The position numbers and the translations under genes were made by a program. DNA of 64,000 nt from positions 1 through 64,000 of the forward strand of contig DAIDHZ010000006.1 in the NCBI GenBank assembly GCA_027451825.1. Reading direction: 5' to 3'. Of this stretch, positions 34,017-42,425 are shown in pieces. Within the stretch, counting starts at the first letter, position 1. The number at the start of each line of letters is the position of its first letter. A model generated the notes under the pieces. The model did not search any database, was not told where the DNA came from, and was given only the letters and a program-made list of their open reading frames with translations. This DNA is from Chlamydiota bacterium. Its GTDB lineage: Bacteria > Chlamydiota > Chlamydiia > Chlamydiales > SM23-39.

Positions 34017-34647
34017 TTCGACCCTTTTCTCTTAGATTCTTCCAATAGATCGAGACGCATATCCAATAGAGCATTTGCCCTCAATAGATCATCTAAACTC
34101 CATGTGCGCTCGATCTCCTCTAAAGAAGCAATTCCTTCCAATATTATGCGCCAGAAAAGGAACTCATTCTTTATGTCCGGATGGAGGTTTTTCTCGTGTC
34201 TGGCTGACGATTCTGCGGCATCGGTGTTACGTTCCCGAATAGGCTTCCAATACCGCTCTCCCCAAAAAAAGAACCAAAGTTGCAGTCGATGACAAACCAT
34301 AAAACTTGCATAAGTGTTCCGAGATCGCCAGCGAACTCTATGTCGATCACTGAATCGGTGAGCTCAATTCCGTCTTTTCTCACTCCTTGGCAAAGTTCTA
34401 GCACTAAGCTTTCAAAGGTTTTATCATCGAGCTGCGCCATTAGGGACTCGACTGCGCGGACAGCCTCAGCTTTTGAAAAGGGGAGGCCAGACATGCTTTC
34501 AGCATTGCCTCCAGGGAGAAAAAGCTGAGCTAAAGCAGGGCCGAATAACCGTAATAATTTAGCTTTTAAGCGCAGAGCGCGTCTTGCTGGCAATTGAGTG
34601 ACAGAATAGACAGCTCCTTTAATTTGCTTTTCTTTTGTTTGTATCAT
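34013..34647 (-). CDS. Tail assembly chaperone, -1 frameshift product (gpGT-like)
   Basis: Reading starts with the 158-residue frame (34171-34647) and shifts by -1 at T-TTT-TTT (34264-34270) into the frame that ends at 34013. The second part holds NEFLFWRIILEGIASLEEIE and RTWSLDDLLRANALLDMRLD, a helical domain like those of GpGT-type chaperones (tWSl...llraNa.LD). The ATG at 34300 inside the overlap is not needed. Frameshifted chaperones coat the tape measure protein. The fusion length is about 214 residues. Confidence 0.7.
34171..34647 (-). CDS. Tail assembly chaperone, short form (gpG-like)
   Basis: A 158-residue protein starting MIQTKEKQIKGAVYSVTQLP, with ARRALRLKAKLLRLFGPALA and a helical bundle to residue 130. 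It lies between tube and tape-measure genes, the invariant place of tail chaperones. It overlaps the downstream frame by 130 bases, within which the slippery run occurs. Confidence 0.75.
   Translation of the reverse strand: MIQTKEKQIKGAVYSVTQLPARRALRLKAKLLRLFGPALAQLFLPGGNAESMSGLPFSKAEAVRAVESLMAQLDDKTFESLVLELCQGVRKDGIELTDSVIDIEFAGDLGTLMQVLWFVIDCNFGSFFGESGIGSLFGNVTPMPQNRQPDTRKTSIRT
34264..34270 (-). other. Slippery heptamer T-TTT-TTT
   Basis: Seven consecutive T on the minus strand, in phase with the zero frame as T TTT TTT followed by GGG. A -1 slip places TTT-TTT back on TTT-TTT and continues TGG-GGA-GAG into the chaperone C-terminal frame. Confidence 0.7.
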
Positions 34648-35078
34648 GTGTTTACTCCATTGCTACCTACAAAGACATCGAGATCGACTAAGTCTAGAAC
34701 CCATTCGCGATTTGCAAGGTCTTTTCCGAATTCTGATGAGGGGTATTTCTTGACCCAGCCGGTCGCGCTAAAAAAGATAGAGTTTCCACTCAGATCTTTG
34801 ACGAGGATAGGGACAACGCCTGCATTTGTGAGTTCATCGGCATTGGCAAACCCAGAAAGCACGTCGTTACTTGGGCTGGATTGCTTAAGGGTAATGATCA
34901 TATTTCCAGAGCGGTTATTGCTCTTGATTCGAGTGCTAGTGCCATCAGCTCCAGTCACTTTTGTCCATTGGTTATCGTCTCGGTCAACAGTAAGAAAAGA
35001 ACCATCAGCGAAGCCGCTCATTGGAACTCCACCTACCGTGATAATGACCTGCTTAGGGTCGTAAGTTCTAACTCCCAT
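34644..35078 (-). CDS. Tail tube protein (DUF3277 type)
   Basis: A 144-residue protein: YDPKQVIITVGGVPMSGFAD, GSFLTVDRDDNQWTKVTGAD, then SNDVLSGFANADELTNAGVV and REWVLDLVDLDVFVG. This is the DUF3277 tube family, found beside DUF3383 sheaths in contractile phages. Hexameric rings form the inner tail tube. Confidence 0.85.
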   Translation of the reverse strand: MGVRTYDPKQVIITVGGVPMSGFADGSFLTVDRDDNQWTKVTGADGTSTRIKSNNRSGNMIITLKQSSPSNDVLSGFANADELTNAGVVPILVKDLSGNSIFFSATGWVKKYPSSEFGKDLANREWVLDLVDLDVFVGSNGVNT

Positions 35079-35095
35079 AATTATCTCCTAGTCTT

Positions 35096-36976
35096 TTAAA
35101 CGGTGACAGTTCCTGTGATTTTAATTTCATGAATTGCTCCTGCCAAAGTGGCTGTGAATTTGACGTTTCTCAAAATCCGCTGAGCTTTGTCATTGGGAGG
35201 AACATTTGCAGCTTTGGGTACTGTCACTTCAGGGGCAGGGTCATTTGCTATCAAATTATTAGTGATTCCCAGCTGTAAGGCTCTTTTTACCTCGGATTCA
35301 ATCGCTGTGATACCCGCATCGGTATAAGGGACCTTGTTGCTATTCACTAAAACCGAGTAGACAAACTCTTGGATTCTCGAAGTCAACCAGTCTACCCCTC
35401 GTACAATATCAATGAATTCTCCTTGAGCCACCGTGCCTTCTCTAGTAATCCCCACTCCGCCAATGAATTCATAGGTGTTAGCTTTTTTATTCCTTGCGTT
35501 TTGAGATTGAGTGCTGGTGAGATTGGAGTAGGAGATCGAGTTGAGTCTTTTGAATTTCCAAGTTTCTGATCCTGGATCCAGAGGCAAAACCCCTCCAAAC
35601 CAGGCGCACTCTGGGAAGTCGTTTTCTGCGTCTTGGTGGTAGAGAACGAAGGTGCGGATGTAACCTGCTTGGTTGCACTTAGCCGCGATAGAAGAAAGAT
35701 CTACCCCTGCAGCTAAGTTGATGATATTGGGATCGGCAGAAGCCGTCCCAAAAAGCTTGATTTGACTTTCTGTCCATCCAGCTGCTGAAAAAACCGTGGC
35801 TGCGGTTCTATCAGTCAGTGCGAGGGCATACCAGCTGTCGTCTACCAATTGAACGGCATTCAGGTCGTTTACGACTGTATCTGAAGGGGTGTAAGGATCG
35901 ATGATCAATCCAAATTGCTTACTCAAAATCCCATCGGATACGCCTAATACGAACCCTGTTCCAGAAACATTGGCTATGATTTCAAAGCTTCCATTGAGGT
36001 TGTCCGTAGCACTTACTGGGACCGCTGTCTGAGTGGAAATGATTTGAGTTAAGGCAGCTGCGATGTCTTCATTAGTTTGTACCTCATTGAGGGTGGTATA
36101 GGTAAAATCAACCCCGTTGATCGTCACTGTGTAGTCCGTATTAGGCTCTACTTGGGTGACGGTGACGCGTGCTTGATCGGGATTGATAATCGTCGAGCTT
36201 ACATCCAAAGTATAGGGGACGCCTGGAACATCGGCTGCCAAAGAATAGGTGCCGTTGAGGTTGTCTGTGGCGGTGACTCCCAATGTTGCTCCATTGATTG
36301 CAGTTACCATGGCTGCCGCGATCGACTCAGGAGAAACAGCTTGAGTAGGCGTTGCGATTGCGGCAGTCGGTTGGCTTGCGCCACCGGTTACGACCAAAGA
36401 GTTAATGATTGCTGAAATATTAGGCTTTCCGAAGACATTGATAACAAGATTCGAGCCCGTGATGCTGACAGAATCTACTGCGGCGTTGGCTTCGAGGGCT
36501 GTTGCAATATCGTTCATTGTTGTGATCTGATCGGTATTGAAGGGGATAGCAGCCAGAGGGGTCCCGTTTAAGGTGATGGCGATGGAGTTGCCGGTAACAA
36601 AATTTCCGCTCATAGTCACGATGGAGTTTTGAGCAGTTGGGGTAGAAGGAACCGTTACGTCTGTCCCATTGATCGTAGTTGTATAATTGAAGGGAGACAT
36701 GGCAGTTTCGACCAAAATCGTGGCACTATCTACGGTCCGTCTTCCAATGGCTATTTGCTCGGGACTCAGAGTTTGACTGAAAGCCTCTTGGGCGGCGATA
36801 TACTCTAAATCTGTAGGGATGAAGTCGTTGGCCACCCCCTGAATACTGCTATAAAATCTGATTCGATCGTTAAAGCGTTTGTGGGTTCCCAAAATCATGA
36901 GAAGACCAAAGCCAGCTTCTGAGACAGTTTGGGTGTCTCGAGTGATCTGCACGTTTACAATGTCGCTTAATGGCAT
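35096..36976 (-). CDS. Contractile tail sheath protein (DUF3383 type) with inserted domains
   Basis: A 626-residue protein. N-terminus [20 protein letters not shown] and the C-terminal half from [20 protein letters not shown] to [20 protein letters not shown] belong to the DUF3383 sheath family; the phrase [19 protein letters not shown] is typical. About residues 115-350 are insertions absent from simple sheaths: one copy of the domain [20 protein letters not shown]...VVTGGASQ, shared with baseplate J and the cement protein, then two related YTLDVSST/DNLNGSYxxxA-type repeats. They probably decorate the outside of the tail. Confidence 0.85.
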   Translation of the reverse strand: MPLSDIVNVQITRDTQTVSEAGFGLLMILGTHKRFNDRIRFYSSIQGVANDFIPTDLEYIAAQEAFSQTLSPEQIAIGRRTVDSATILVETAMSPFNYTTTINGTDVTVPSTPTAQNSIVTMSGNFVTGNSIAITLNGTPLAAIPFNTDQITTMNDIATALEANAAVDSVSITGSNLVINVFGKPNISAIINSLVVTGGASQPTAAIATPTQAVSPESIAAAMVTAINGATLGVTATDNLNGTYSLAADVPGVPYTLDVSSTIINPDQARVTVTQVEPNTDYTVTINGVDFTYTTLNEVQTNEDIAAALTQIISTQTAVPVSATDNLNGSFEIIANVSGTGFVLGVSDGILSKQFGLIIDPYTPSDTVVNDLNAVQLVDDSWYALALTDRTAATVFSAAGWTESQIKLFGTASADPNIINLAAGVDLSSIAAKCNQAGYIRTFVLYHQDAENDFPECAWFGGVLPLDPGSETWKFKRLNSISYSNLTSTQSQNARNKKANTYEFIGGVGITREGTVAQGEFIDIVRGVDWLTSRIQEFVYSVLVNSNKVPYTDAGITAIESEVKRALQLGITNNLIANDPAPEVTVPKAANVPPNDKAQRILRNVKFTATLAGAIHEIKITGTVTV

Positions 36977-36984
36977 ATCCCCTC

Positions 36985-37527
36985 CTAGGGTATTGTGGTT
37001 GTGTGATCGTAGACCACGCTTCCGCTAGCATCTTGATAAATTTCTTCTACTTCGACGGTCTCAATTAGACCTAAATTGTCTTGGTAGTCTTGTCCTATCC
37101 TGAATAGGACATCCATCGCCGCTCTTTTTTCAAATCGCGAATCCAAAAGTTCTGTCGTGTCATTAATGGGGAAGTGGTTTACGAAAACAATGCCATTGGC
37201 CCTTAAAGTGTCCAATACGGTTTGCATTTGGAGACTGCATCGCAAATTCTCAAGGCGGGTAACACAATCCCCTCCATAGGTTTGAATCTGCAGCGTGAAT
37301 TCTCTGTCGCCTACCATATCGACTAACCCATTGGCATCCGCTCTTGGGGTATAATCTTCACCTACTTGATTGAGTGGGCTGAGCAATAAAGTCACATATG
37401 GCTGAGCAGGACGGGGAGCATTTTCATTCAAGAAAATCACCGAACATCCAGGGCAATTGGCTAATGCCCAGTCATAGAGGTTGGTCTTTATTGTCTCAAA
37501 ATTAAGCGGCATTTCTTCTCTCGCCAT
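36985..37527 (-). CDS. Neck/tail terminator-like protein
   Basis: A 180-residue protein ([60 protein letters not shown]) of the phage neck-terminator family (LIC_12616-type). It closes the tail tube at the connector. It precedes the sheath gene by 8 bases. Confidence 0.75.
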   Translation of the reverse strand: MAREEMPLNFETIKTNLYDWALANCPGCSVIFLNENAPRPAQPYVTLLLSPLNQVGEDYTPRADANGLVDMVGDREFTLQIQTYGGDCVTRLENLRCSLQMQTVLDTLRANGIVFVNHFPINDTTELLDSRFEKRAAMDVLFRIGQDYQDNLGLIETVEVEEIYQDASGSVVYDHTTTIP

Positions 37528-37705
37528 ATAAAATTAAAACAGAGTGTAGCTGGTGTCCTTCCATCTCCAAATTAGGCGCGTAAAACGTGTCATATTTGAT
37601 GTCGAATAGTCGCCAAGCGTTATCTCTTATTTCTTTCAAAAACTCATTCAATCTTGATTCAAAAATGGCATGGTCTGTTTCTGATATCATTTTAACTTTC
37701 ATCAC
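37502..37705 (-). CDS. Small Cse60-like protein
   Basis: A 67-residue protein: KVKMISETDHAIFESRLNEF, then DIKYDTFYAPNLEMEGHQLH and [10 protein letters not shown]. The order of a start strand KVK, an amphipathic helix, DIKY and a last strand LILY resembles the small Cse60 family. It overlaps both neighbours by few bases, typical for this operon. Function in the connector region unknown. Confidence 0.5.
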   Translation of the reverse strand: MMKVKMISETDHAIFESRLNEFLKEIRDNAWRLFDIKYDTFYAPNLEMEGHQLHSVLILYGERRNAA

Positions 37706-38058
37706 TGCCCCTCTAGTCGTAAGACTATGTATTTGTAATGGTTAACAAGCCCCATTGCAGGCGCGTTTTGCCATGGGAAGACTTGAACAACTTCAAATGT
37801 CTTTCCAAAGAAAAGAACCAGGTCAGGGTTTACATCCGTAACTGTATTAATGAGGGTGGAGGTGAAAAGTTTGTAGCCCTCTGAGTCTCTTCTTGCTTCT
37901 GGCAATTCCTGCATCTCTTCACCTTTCATTGGTTGGATGCTGGAGGTAATTTGAGTATCTGTGTAAGAGCCATCCGCCCATCGTCCATTTGTGTACCCAC
38001 CGCTTTGAAAGCGTCGGAGAGTGACTGGAGAGCGAAAAATTTCAAATGGCGTCGTCAT
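37702..38058 (-). CDS. Head-closure/joining protein
   Basis: A 118-residue beta-barrel-type protein (PVTLRRFQSGGYTNGRWADG, SSIQPMKGEEMQELPEARRD, FGKTFEVVQVFPW). The text with SIQP and ELPEGxR is common in head-closure proteins. Its ATG overlaps the upstream TGA. Confidence 0.65.
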   Translation of the reverse strand: MTTPFEIFRSPVTLRRFQSGGYTNGRWADGSYTDTQITSSIQPMKGEEMQELPEARRDSEGYKLFTSTLINTVTDVNPDLVLFFGKTFEVVQVFPWQNAPAMGLVNHYKYIVLRLEGQ

Positions 38059-38537
38059 TTGAGCACCACCTTATAGCGCACGGACTGCACCATTTGACCG
38101 AAGTCAATTAACGGCTTGGAGCTCTTTTTGATTGCGATCGTTCTTGGGGAGTTGGGTGGGGAGACAATCGCGCGGATCTTCTGGACGATGAGTTTTGTCA
38201 TCAGTTGCCCAATTAATCCCAATGATCTTTCGGTTGTGCTTTTGCCATCTAAAATCTTGGTGTATTCACCTTGGATGGCCTTGTTAATCAATGCTTTATT
38301 TTCGTCAAAGCTCGTAGATATAAAGGGTCTAGCTGGAATGATTTTTGTTCCAAATTCATTCTCTGCCGCTATTTGCGGAATCGAAAGCCCAGCCGTTTGC
38401 TTACGTTGGCCCTTTACTTGAGTCTTGGTAACAGTTCCTTCTTGGAAACCGACCTTGACATGAGAGCCATCTAGCAAAGCGATTTGCTTTTGGATTTCCG
38501 CAAACCCTAAATCTCTATCCCTGACAACAACACGCAT
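38055..38537 (-). CDS. HK97 gp10-like / virion morphogenesis protein
   Basis: A 160-residue protein: SHVKVGFQEGTVTKTQVKGQ, SIPQIAAENEFGTKIIPARP, FISTSFDENK and the C-terminal PNSPRTIAIKKSSKPLIDFG. The sequence EFGT..IPARPF is the hallmark of minor tail/connector proteins of this type. Confidence 0.8.
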   Translation of the reverse strand: MRVVVRDRDLGFAEIQKQIALLDGSHVKVGFQEGTVTKTQVKGQRKQTAGLSIPQIAAENEFGTKIIPARPFISTSFDENKALINKAIQGEYTKILDGKSTTERSLGLIGQLMTKLIVQKIRAIVSPPNSPRTIAIKKSSKPLIDFGQMVQSVRYKVVLK

Positions 38538-38928
38538 TGATCACCGCAAAGTTTGGGGGTAAATTTGTTACAGTCGAGCCAATCACGGTTCGCTTGATCA
38601 AATCCTTGTAGAGCCTGCCATATTGAGTAGCGTCCAAAATCGACGAGTCATTTCCGATAGCTAATCCAATCGAAAGCTCGCCTTCGCTTAGATTAGTTGC
38701 GACCCCAGTCTGAGGACTGGTTTGCAATTGAAGCCAGTGAGCTAAAAGATAGACGTAAGCCAATACACCACAGCATGATAAAACCCGCTCATTGACTTGA
38801 TATCTCAACAATCCAATCATGGTATTGTAGTTAGCCAACTTCGTTGGGTCGGTTGTATAAAACTGAGGGGCAAGAACAAACAACGTATCAATGATCGTTT
38901 GACTTGGTATTGGATCCGAAATGCTCAT
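38515..38928 (-). CDS. Head-tail adaptor (DUF4054 type)
   Basis: A 137-residue helical protein (FYTTDPTKLANYNTMIGLLR, VLAYVYLLAHWLQLQTSPQT, GELSIGLAIGNDSS, TQYGRLYKDLIKR). It matches DUF4054, an adaptor between portal and neck. Contains CCCQG at its C-terminus. Confidence 0.75.
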   Translation of the reverse strand: MSISDPIPSQTIIDTLFVLAPQFYTTDPTKLANYNTMIGLLRYQVNERVLSCCGVLAYVYLLAHWLQLQTSPQTGVATNLSEGELSIGLAIGNDSSILDATQYGRLYKDLIKRTVIGSTVTNLPPNFAVINACCCQG

Positions 38929-39271
38929 TTTCCTCTTCCTCTGCTTGGTGAGAAATTTTGTGTAGCTGTTTTTTGGCGGCGTCTATGACTTTTTCACGGC
39001 CATCCTCATCGATAATTCGATTTAGATAAGCGTGGTCATAGATTTGAGGGATGAGTTTCATCATCTCCTTAACCGACTTCTTACCATCCGGTTCTTTGTC
39101 TGAAGATTCGGGGATAATCACGATAATTCCTTCTTCGACCCTATGTTGAAATAAAGGGTGAAGGAGGAGGGCTTTGAGTTCGCCCTCCGGAATCTCATTG
39201 ATCCCTGGCATCAGGCGGCTGGTGAAGTTACAATAGTAGACGTTCTTACCGTTGTACTTAACTAAAGCCAT
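38888..39271 (-). CDS. Hypothetical head-associated protein
   Basis: A 127-residue protein starting MALVKYNGKNVYYCNFTSRL; the N-terminal 55 residues are a small beta domain, the rest a charged helix ending EEEENEHFGSNTKSNDH. Located between capsid and adaptor genes, overlapping the adaptor by 41 bases. A connector or capsid-associated role is assumed from position. Confidence 0.6.
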   Translation of the reverse strand: MALVKYNGKNVYYCNFTSRLMPGINEIPEGELKALLLHPLFQHRVEEGIIVIIPESSDKEPDGKKSVKEMMKLIPQIYDHAYLNRIIDEDGREKVIDAAKKQLHKISHQAEEEENEHFGSNTKSNDH

Positions 39272-40200
39272 TAGATTCCCTCCCCGATGGACAATGAAAG
39301 TGGGTAATAGATGATGATCCCACCGTATCGAGATTCGCAGTTGATGATAAACTCAAGGCCACGCTCTTGAGGTGGGTATTGAGTAAATGGCATTGGAATC
39401 TCCATCGTGAGCTTATCAGGGTTCTTCTCATAAGCGATCATGATGTCAACACCGCTAGGACCAGCCCCTTTCAATTCAGGAACCCAGTCAACAGTTGTGA
39501 TGAAGGGGTTGTTCTGAATGAAGTACTCTAGGATCGTCGTATCGCTGTTTGCGGAACGAGGAGTTGAGGAGATCAAGGTGTATTGATCGATAGGGAGGAT
39601 CAATGTGTTTGGCATTTCAACCCCGTTTGTGAGGGCCACAATGCCATTCGACAATTGGTTCATATCGCGCAAGATTTGATCAGGCGTTTTATTGACCCAA
39701 AGAGTTGATCCACCGGTACCATCGGCGGGTACGGAAGCTGCTGGGATATTTGGGTTATTAGTTAGACCCAGGATGTTGGCGGTATTATCTCCAAACCAAG
39801 CGAGCCTGTTTACTTTTTGGTCGTTGGCTCTTCGAGTGGCGTTTGCCTGACGTTGTGTGAGGCTTCGGCCTACAAACATCGCGGCTCTAATCTCCTGCAT
39901 CGAATAGCCATAGCTAGCTCCAATGGATTTCACTGGAGTGATGAATTCCTTACCGCGAATATCGCAACGAGGAAAGTCGTCGGCATAACTCGAAATGATT
40001 CGAGCCAAACCGGTTTCTTCAAATGATTGGTACGTGATTGATTCCGCACCCGCTCCGGCCTCTGTGCTAACAGGAATTAGCTTGATGGCCTTGAGAGGAG
40101 GGAACTCAATGTCGTACGACTTTGATTTTATGTACTCGAGCTCACGAGCAAAGAACGCTGTCTCTCCCGCGTCGAGGTTAACGCTAACAATTTTATCCAT
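39271..40200 (-). CDS. Major capsid protein (DUF2184 type)
   Basis: A 309-residue protein. ELEYIKSKSYDIEFPPLKAI, ITPVKSIGASYGYSMQEIRA, RRANDQKVNRLAWFGDN and the C-terminal RYGGIIIYYPLSLSIGEGI follow the DUF2184 capsid family, an HK97-fold shell protein. AAGGAG lies before the ATG. It assembles with the cement protein encoded directly upstream. Confidence 0.85.
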   Translation of the reverse strand: MDKIVSVNLDAGETAFFARELEYIKSKSYDIEFPPLKAIKLIPVSTEAGAGAESITYQSFEETGLARIISSYADDFPRCDIRGKEFITPVKSIGASYGYSMQEIRAAMFVGRSLTQRQANATRRANDQKVNRLAWFGDNTANILGLTNNPNIPAASVPADGTGGSTLWVNKTPDQILRDMNQLSNGIVALTNGVEMPNTLILPIDQYTLISSTPRSANSDTTILEYFIQNNPFITTVDWVPELKGAGPSGVDIMIAYEKNPDKLTMEIPMPFTQYPPQERGLEFIINCESRYGGIIIYYPLSLSIGEGI

Positions 40201-40212
40201 TTTACCTTCTCC

Positions 40213-40995
40213 TTAGTTCGGCAAGTTGATTTCTAACGTTGCAAGAGCACCAGCAGTAGCCCCAACCGTGTATCTTGCAGTCGGAAGCGCAATAGCTCGG
40301 CCCCCATCTGAATCGGCACGGAATCCACCAGGGAGCAGAAGCCCGTTTGCAGCAAATCTCCAGTAAACTGGGCTATCGCTGGTTAGGGTTTGCTCTGCTG
40401 CTACATAGACACGACCTCTGGTAAGCAGAGATACGCAATCGCCCTGGAAATAAATCGGACTTCCAAATGATCCGAGAGGATTCAATGGGTTCGGTTTATT
40501 TTGAGTTCTTGCACCCACTCCATAGAAAGTGTCTTGAGTAGTATTTGTGATGGTTGCTGTGGCTTGCGATGCACCTGCCGTTACTACGAATGAGTTAACG
40601 ATGGCGACACTTCCCTCTGTGGCTGTCACAGTAAGGGTATGGTTGCTTGGATCGCTCACTACTGCAGAAGCAATATGAGGTTGAGCCAAGATCGCAGCTG
40701 CGATAGCGTTCATTGTTGCAGCGCTAGAGGTTGCAAAGGTAATTGGCGCTAGGGCCACTCCGTTGACACTGACGTTGATCACGTTGGCTGTGACGAGGTC
40801 AGCGCTGATTACGGTAGTCGATAGGTTAGACTGAGGAAGGCGAACGACGTAATCTTGACCGATTACTTTCGCAAGACCTAGACCTACGTTAAAATTCTCG
40901 AATGCGATCGGAGAAAGGACGTTTCTAAAGCCGGAATCGGCTAAAAGACCTACGCTTCCGACATCCATTAAAAAGGGATAGCTTAGTTGTGGCAT
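40213..40995 (-). CDS. Capsid cement protein (Gp24-like) with inserted beta domain
   Basis: A 260-residue protein. N- and C-terminal parts (FLMDVGSVGLLADSGFRNVL; GSFGSPIYFQGDCVSLLTRG, RVYVAAEQTLTSDSPVYWRF, GGFRADSDGGRAIAL) match structural cement proteins encoded next to DUF2184 capsids. Residues about 63-150 are an inserted copy of the domain seen in sheath and baseplate J (ADLVTANVINVSVNGVALAP...FVVTAGASQ). It likely trims or stabilises the shell and displays this domain on the surface. Confidence 0.75.
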   Translation of the reverse strand: MPQLSYPFLMDVGSVGLLADSGFRNVLSPIAFENFNVGLGLAKVIGQDYVVRLPQSNLSTTVISADLVTANVINVSVNGVALAPITFATSSAATMNAIAAAILAQPHIASAVVSDPSNHTLTVTATEGSVAIVNSFVVTAGASQATATITNTTQDTFYGVGARTQNKPNPLNPLGSFGSPIYFQGDCVSLLTRGRVYVAAEQTLTSDSPVYWRFAANGLLLPGGFRADSDGGRAIALPTARYTVGATAGALATLEINLPN

Positions 40996-41708
40996 GGTAC
41001 TTTACCTCCTGGCTTGAAACCATTTTTCATCTTGTCGATCATTGCCTGACGCGCCATTGAGGAATCGGCAGGTTGGTGATCGAGTTTATTTCTGTATTCG
41101 ACTGGGGTAGCAATGACCTGAGATGGGGCAGGAGTCATATCTTCAAGCAGAGCATCGAATCTCGCTTGAATGTAGACCGCTGTTTTTCCATCTAAGTTTG
41201 CATTCTTTTGACGTGCTCTGATGACTTCCTTCTTGATCTCCAAGTCGGACATATCATCGATTCTGGCCAAGGTTTTAGAGTCCAGGACACTCTCCCCAAC
41301 TTTTTGCAGCTTGACCCGTTCCCTAACGAGAGATCTGATAAATGCAGAGTCCATGTTGTTGTATTTGTCATTCTCTCTATTTTCCTTCTCTTGAGGCTTT
41401 GGAGGGACTCGTTCGCCATTGGGAGCTTTGACAGGAGTTTCATGGGTTGCGTAAGGGTTTTCCTTAGACATATAGCCCACTTCCTTCTCTACCTTTTCTT
41501 CTTCCTTGTCGGCCTCTTTTTCCTCTTCTTCGTCGTCTCCATTTTTTATGGAGTTTAATTCAGCTGATAACCGATCTCTTTCTTCGGATATCCTGCTTCT
41601 TTCTGCCTCGAGATTTGCGACGCGGGCAAGCAGCTGCTCAACTTGATTAGCTACGTTGTCCTCCATCAAAATCTCGTCATCGTCAATTTTGACTTTCCTT
41701 TTAGCCAT
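40983..41708 (-). CDS. Nested scaffold protein from an internal start
   Basis: Within the protease gene an ATG at 41708 (MAKRKVKIDDDEILMEDNV) is preceded by GAGGAGG with five bases spacing, the best ribosome binding site in this stretch. It would produce a 241-residue protein containing the coiled-coil scaffold domain alone, as lambda Nu3 is made inside gene C. Confidence 0.6.
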   Translation of the reverse strand: MAKRKVKIDDDEILMEDNVANQVEQLLARVANLEAERSRISEERDRLSAELNSIKNGDDEEEEKEADKEEEKVEKEVGYMSKENPYATHETPVKAPNGERVPPKPQEKENRENDKYNNMDSAFIRSLVRERVKLQKVGESVLDSKTLARIDDMSDLEIKKEVIRARQKNANLDGKTAVYIQARFDALLEDMTPAPSQVIATPVEYRNKLDHQPADSSMARQAMIDKMKNGFKPGGKVPCHN

Positions 41709-42278
41709 ATTGGCCTCCTCTATTAAGATTTCTTCTGCATCGAAACTATCTAATGCTATTCTTGCCTCGCTGCCCGCTCGGGCATTGTCTACAATGCTTA
41801 GGTGGTTGTATTTGATATTGGTTTGACGAAAGTTATAGGGCTGGCCCTCATAGCTTCCTTCTTCTGGAATGAGATCGACGGTATACCCTAGAGAGAGCTC
41901 TCTGCGGTTCCTTTCAGTGACTTCTTTGACGCTGGCTAGATCTGTGATCAGTAAGTTGGAAAGGACGAATTCTCCGTCTTGAGTAATTGTTTCCCCTGTA
42001 TAGCCAATGGCAAGACGTTTGGCATTTTCAGCCGTGACAAGACGCTCTTGAGGATGCCCATTTGTCACAGGAATCATTTTCATTGTGTCTAGGCTATCGA
42101 TTTTGAAAACTTGGTCTGGGTGACGCAATTCTTTGCGAATTGTTCCGTCTGGATTTTTATAGAGAAAAACGCCGGTGCGGGTGACTATGGCATTGGCTTT
42201 TATGTACCCTTCATCAGTAATGAAGGCATCGCCTTTGACTTGTCCTCTATCAAAACGAGCAACATCATTTAACTTCAT
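40983..42278 (-). CDS. Prohead protease (DUF2213 type) with scaffold domain
   Basis: About 431 residues. The first 190 residues (GYIKANAIVTRTGVFLYKNP, PVTNGHPQ, LSLGYTVDLIPEEGSYEGQP, QTNIKYNHLSIVDNARAGSE) are the DUF2213 protease, with the NGHP and NHLS(I)V motifs that supply its catalytic His and Ser. The remainder is a charged coiled coil (LEAERSRISEERDRLSAELN) and a KE-rich linker typical of scaffold. The ATG at 42278 is preferred over a TTG at 42290. The stop overlaps the cement gene start. Confidence 0.8.
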   Translation of the reverse strand: MKLNDVARFDRGQVKGDAFITDEGYIKANAIVTRTGVFLYKNPDGTIRKELRHPDQVFKIDSLDTMKMIPVTNGHPQERLVTAENAKRLAIGYTGETITQDGEFVLSNLLITDLASVKEVTERNRRELSLGYTVDLIPEEGSYEGQPYNFRQTNIKYNHLSIVDNARAGSEARIALDSFDAEEILIEEANMAKRKVKIDDDEILMEDNVANQVEQLLARVANLEAERSRISEERDRLSAELNSIKNGDDEEEEKEADKEEEKVEKEVGYMSKENPYATHETPVKAPNGERVPPKPQEKENRENDKYNNMDSAFIRSLVRERVKLQKVGESVLDSKTLARIDDMSDLEIKKEVIRARQKNANLDGKTAVYIQARFDALLEDMTPAPSQVIATPVEYRNKLDHQPADSSMARQAMIDKMKNGFKPGGKVPCHN

Positions 42279-42290
42279 TTCTCTACCCAA

Positions 42291-42425
42291 AGATCAAAAT
42301 GTTAAAATTGCAACTTATTCAATTAGAATAGGTTGGCTAAATGGTTAGCTGGATGGTTGGGTAGATGGGTGTATGGATTACTGGAAATCTTATTGGTTGG
42401 ATAGGTGAGTGGTTGTGTCTAGATA
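42291..42425. repeat. TGG-rich repeat tract
   Basis: From 42335 to 42418 the sequence has TGG about every 4 to 9 bases (ggttggctaaatgg, ttagctggatggttgg, attactgg, ttattggttgg). It separates the minor head gene from the protease gene. It belongs to the dispersed family described for 8380, 11040, 16675, 18205 and 46695. Confidence 0.5.

Noticed and set aside
41208-41558. Plus-strand membrane-like frame opposite the scaffold coding region
   Set aside because: Poly-Phe/Leu text is the antisense of the Lys/Glu-rich linker, a common shadow artefact.
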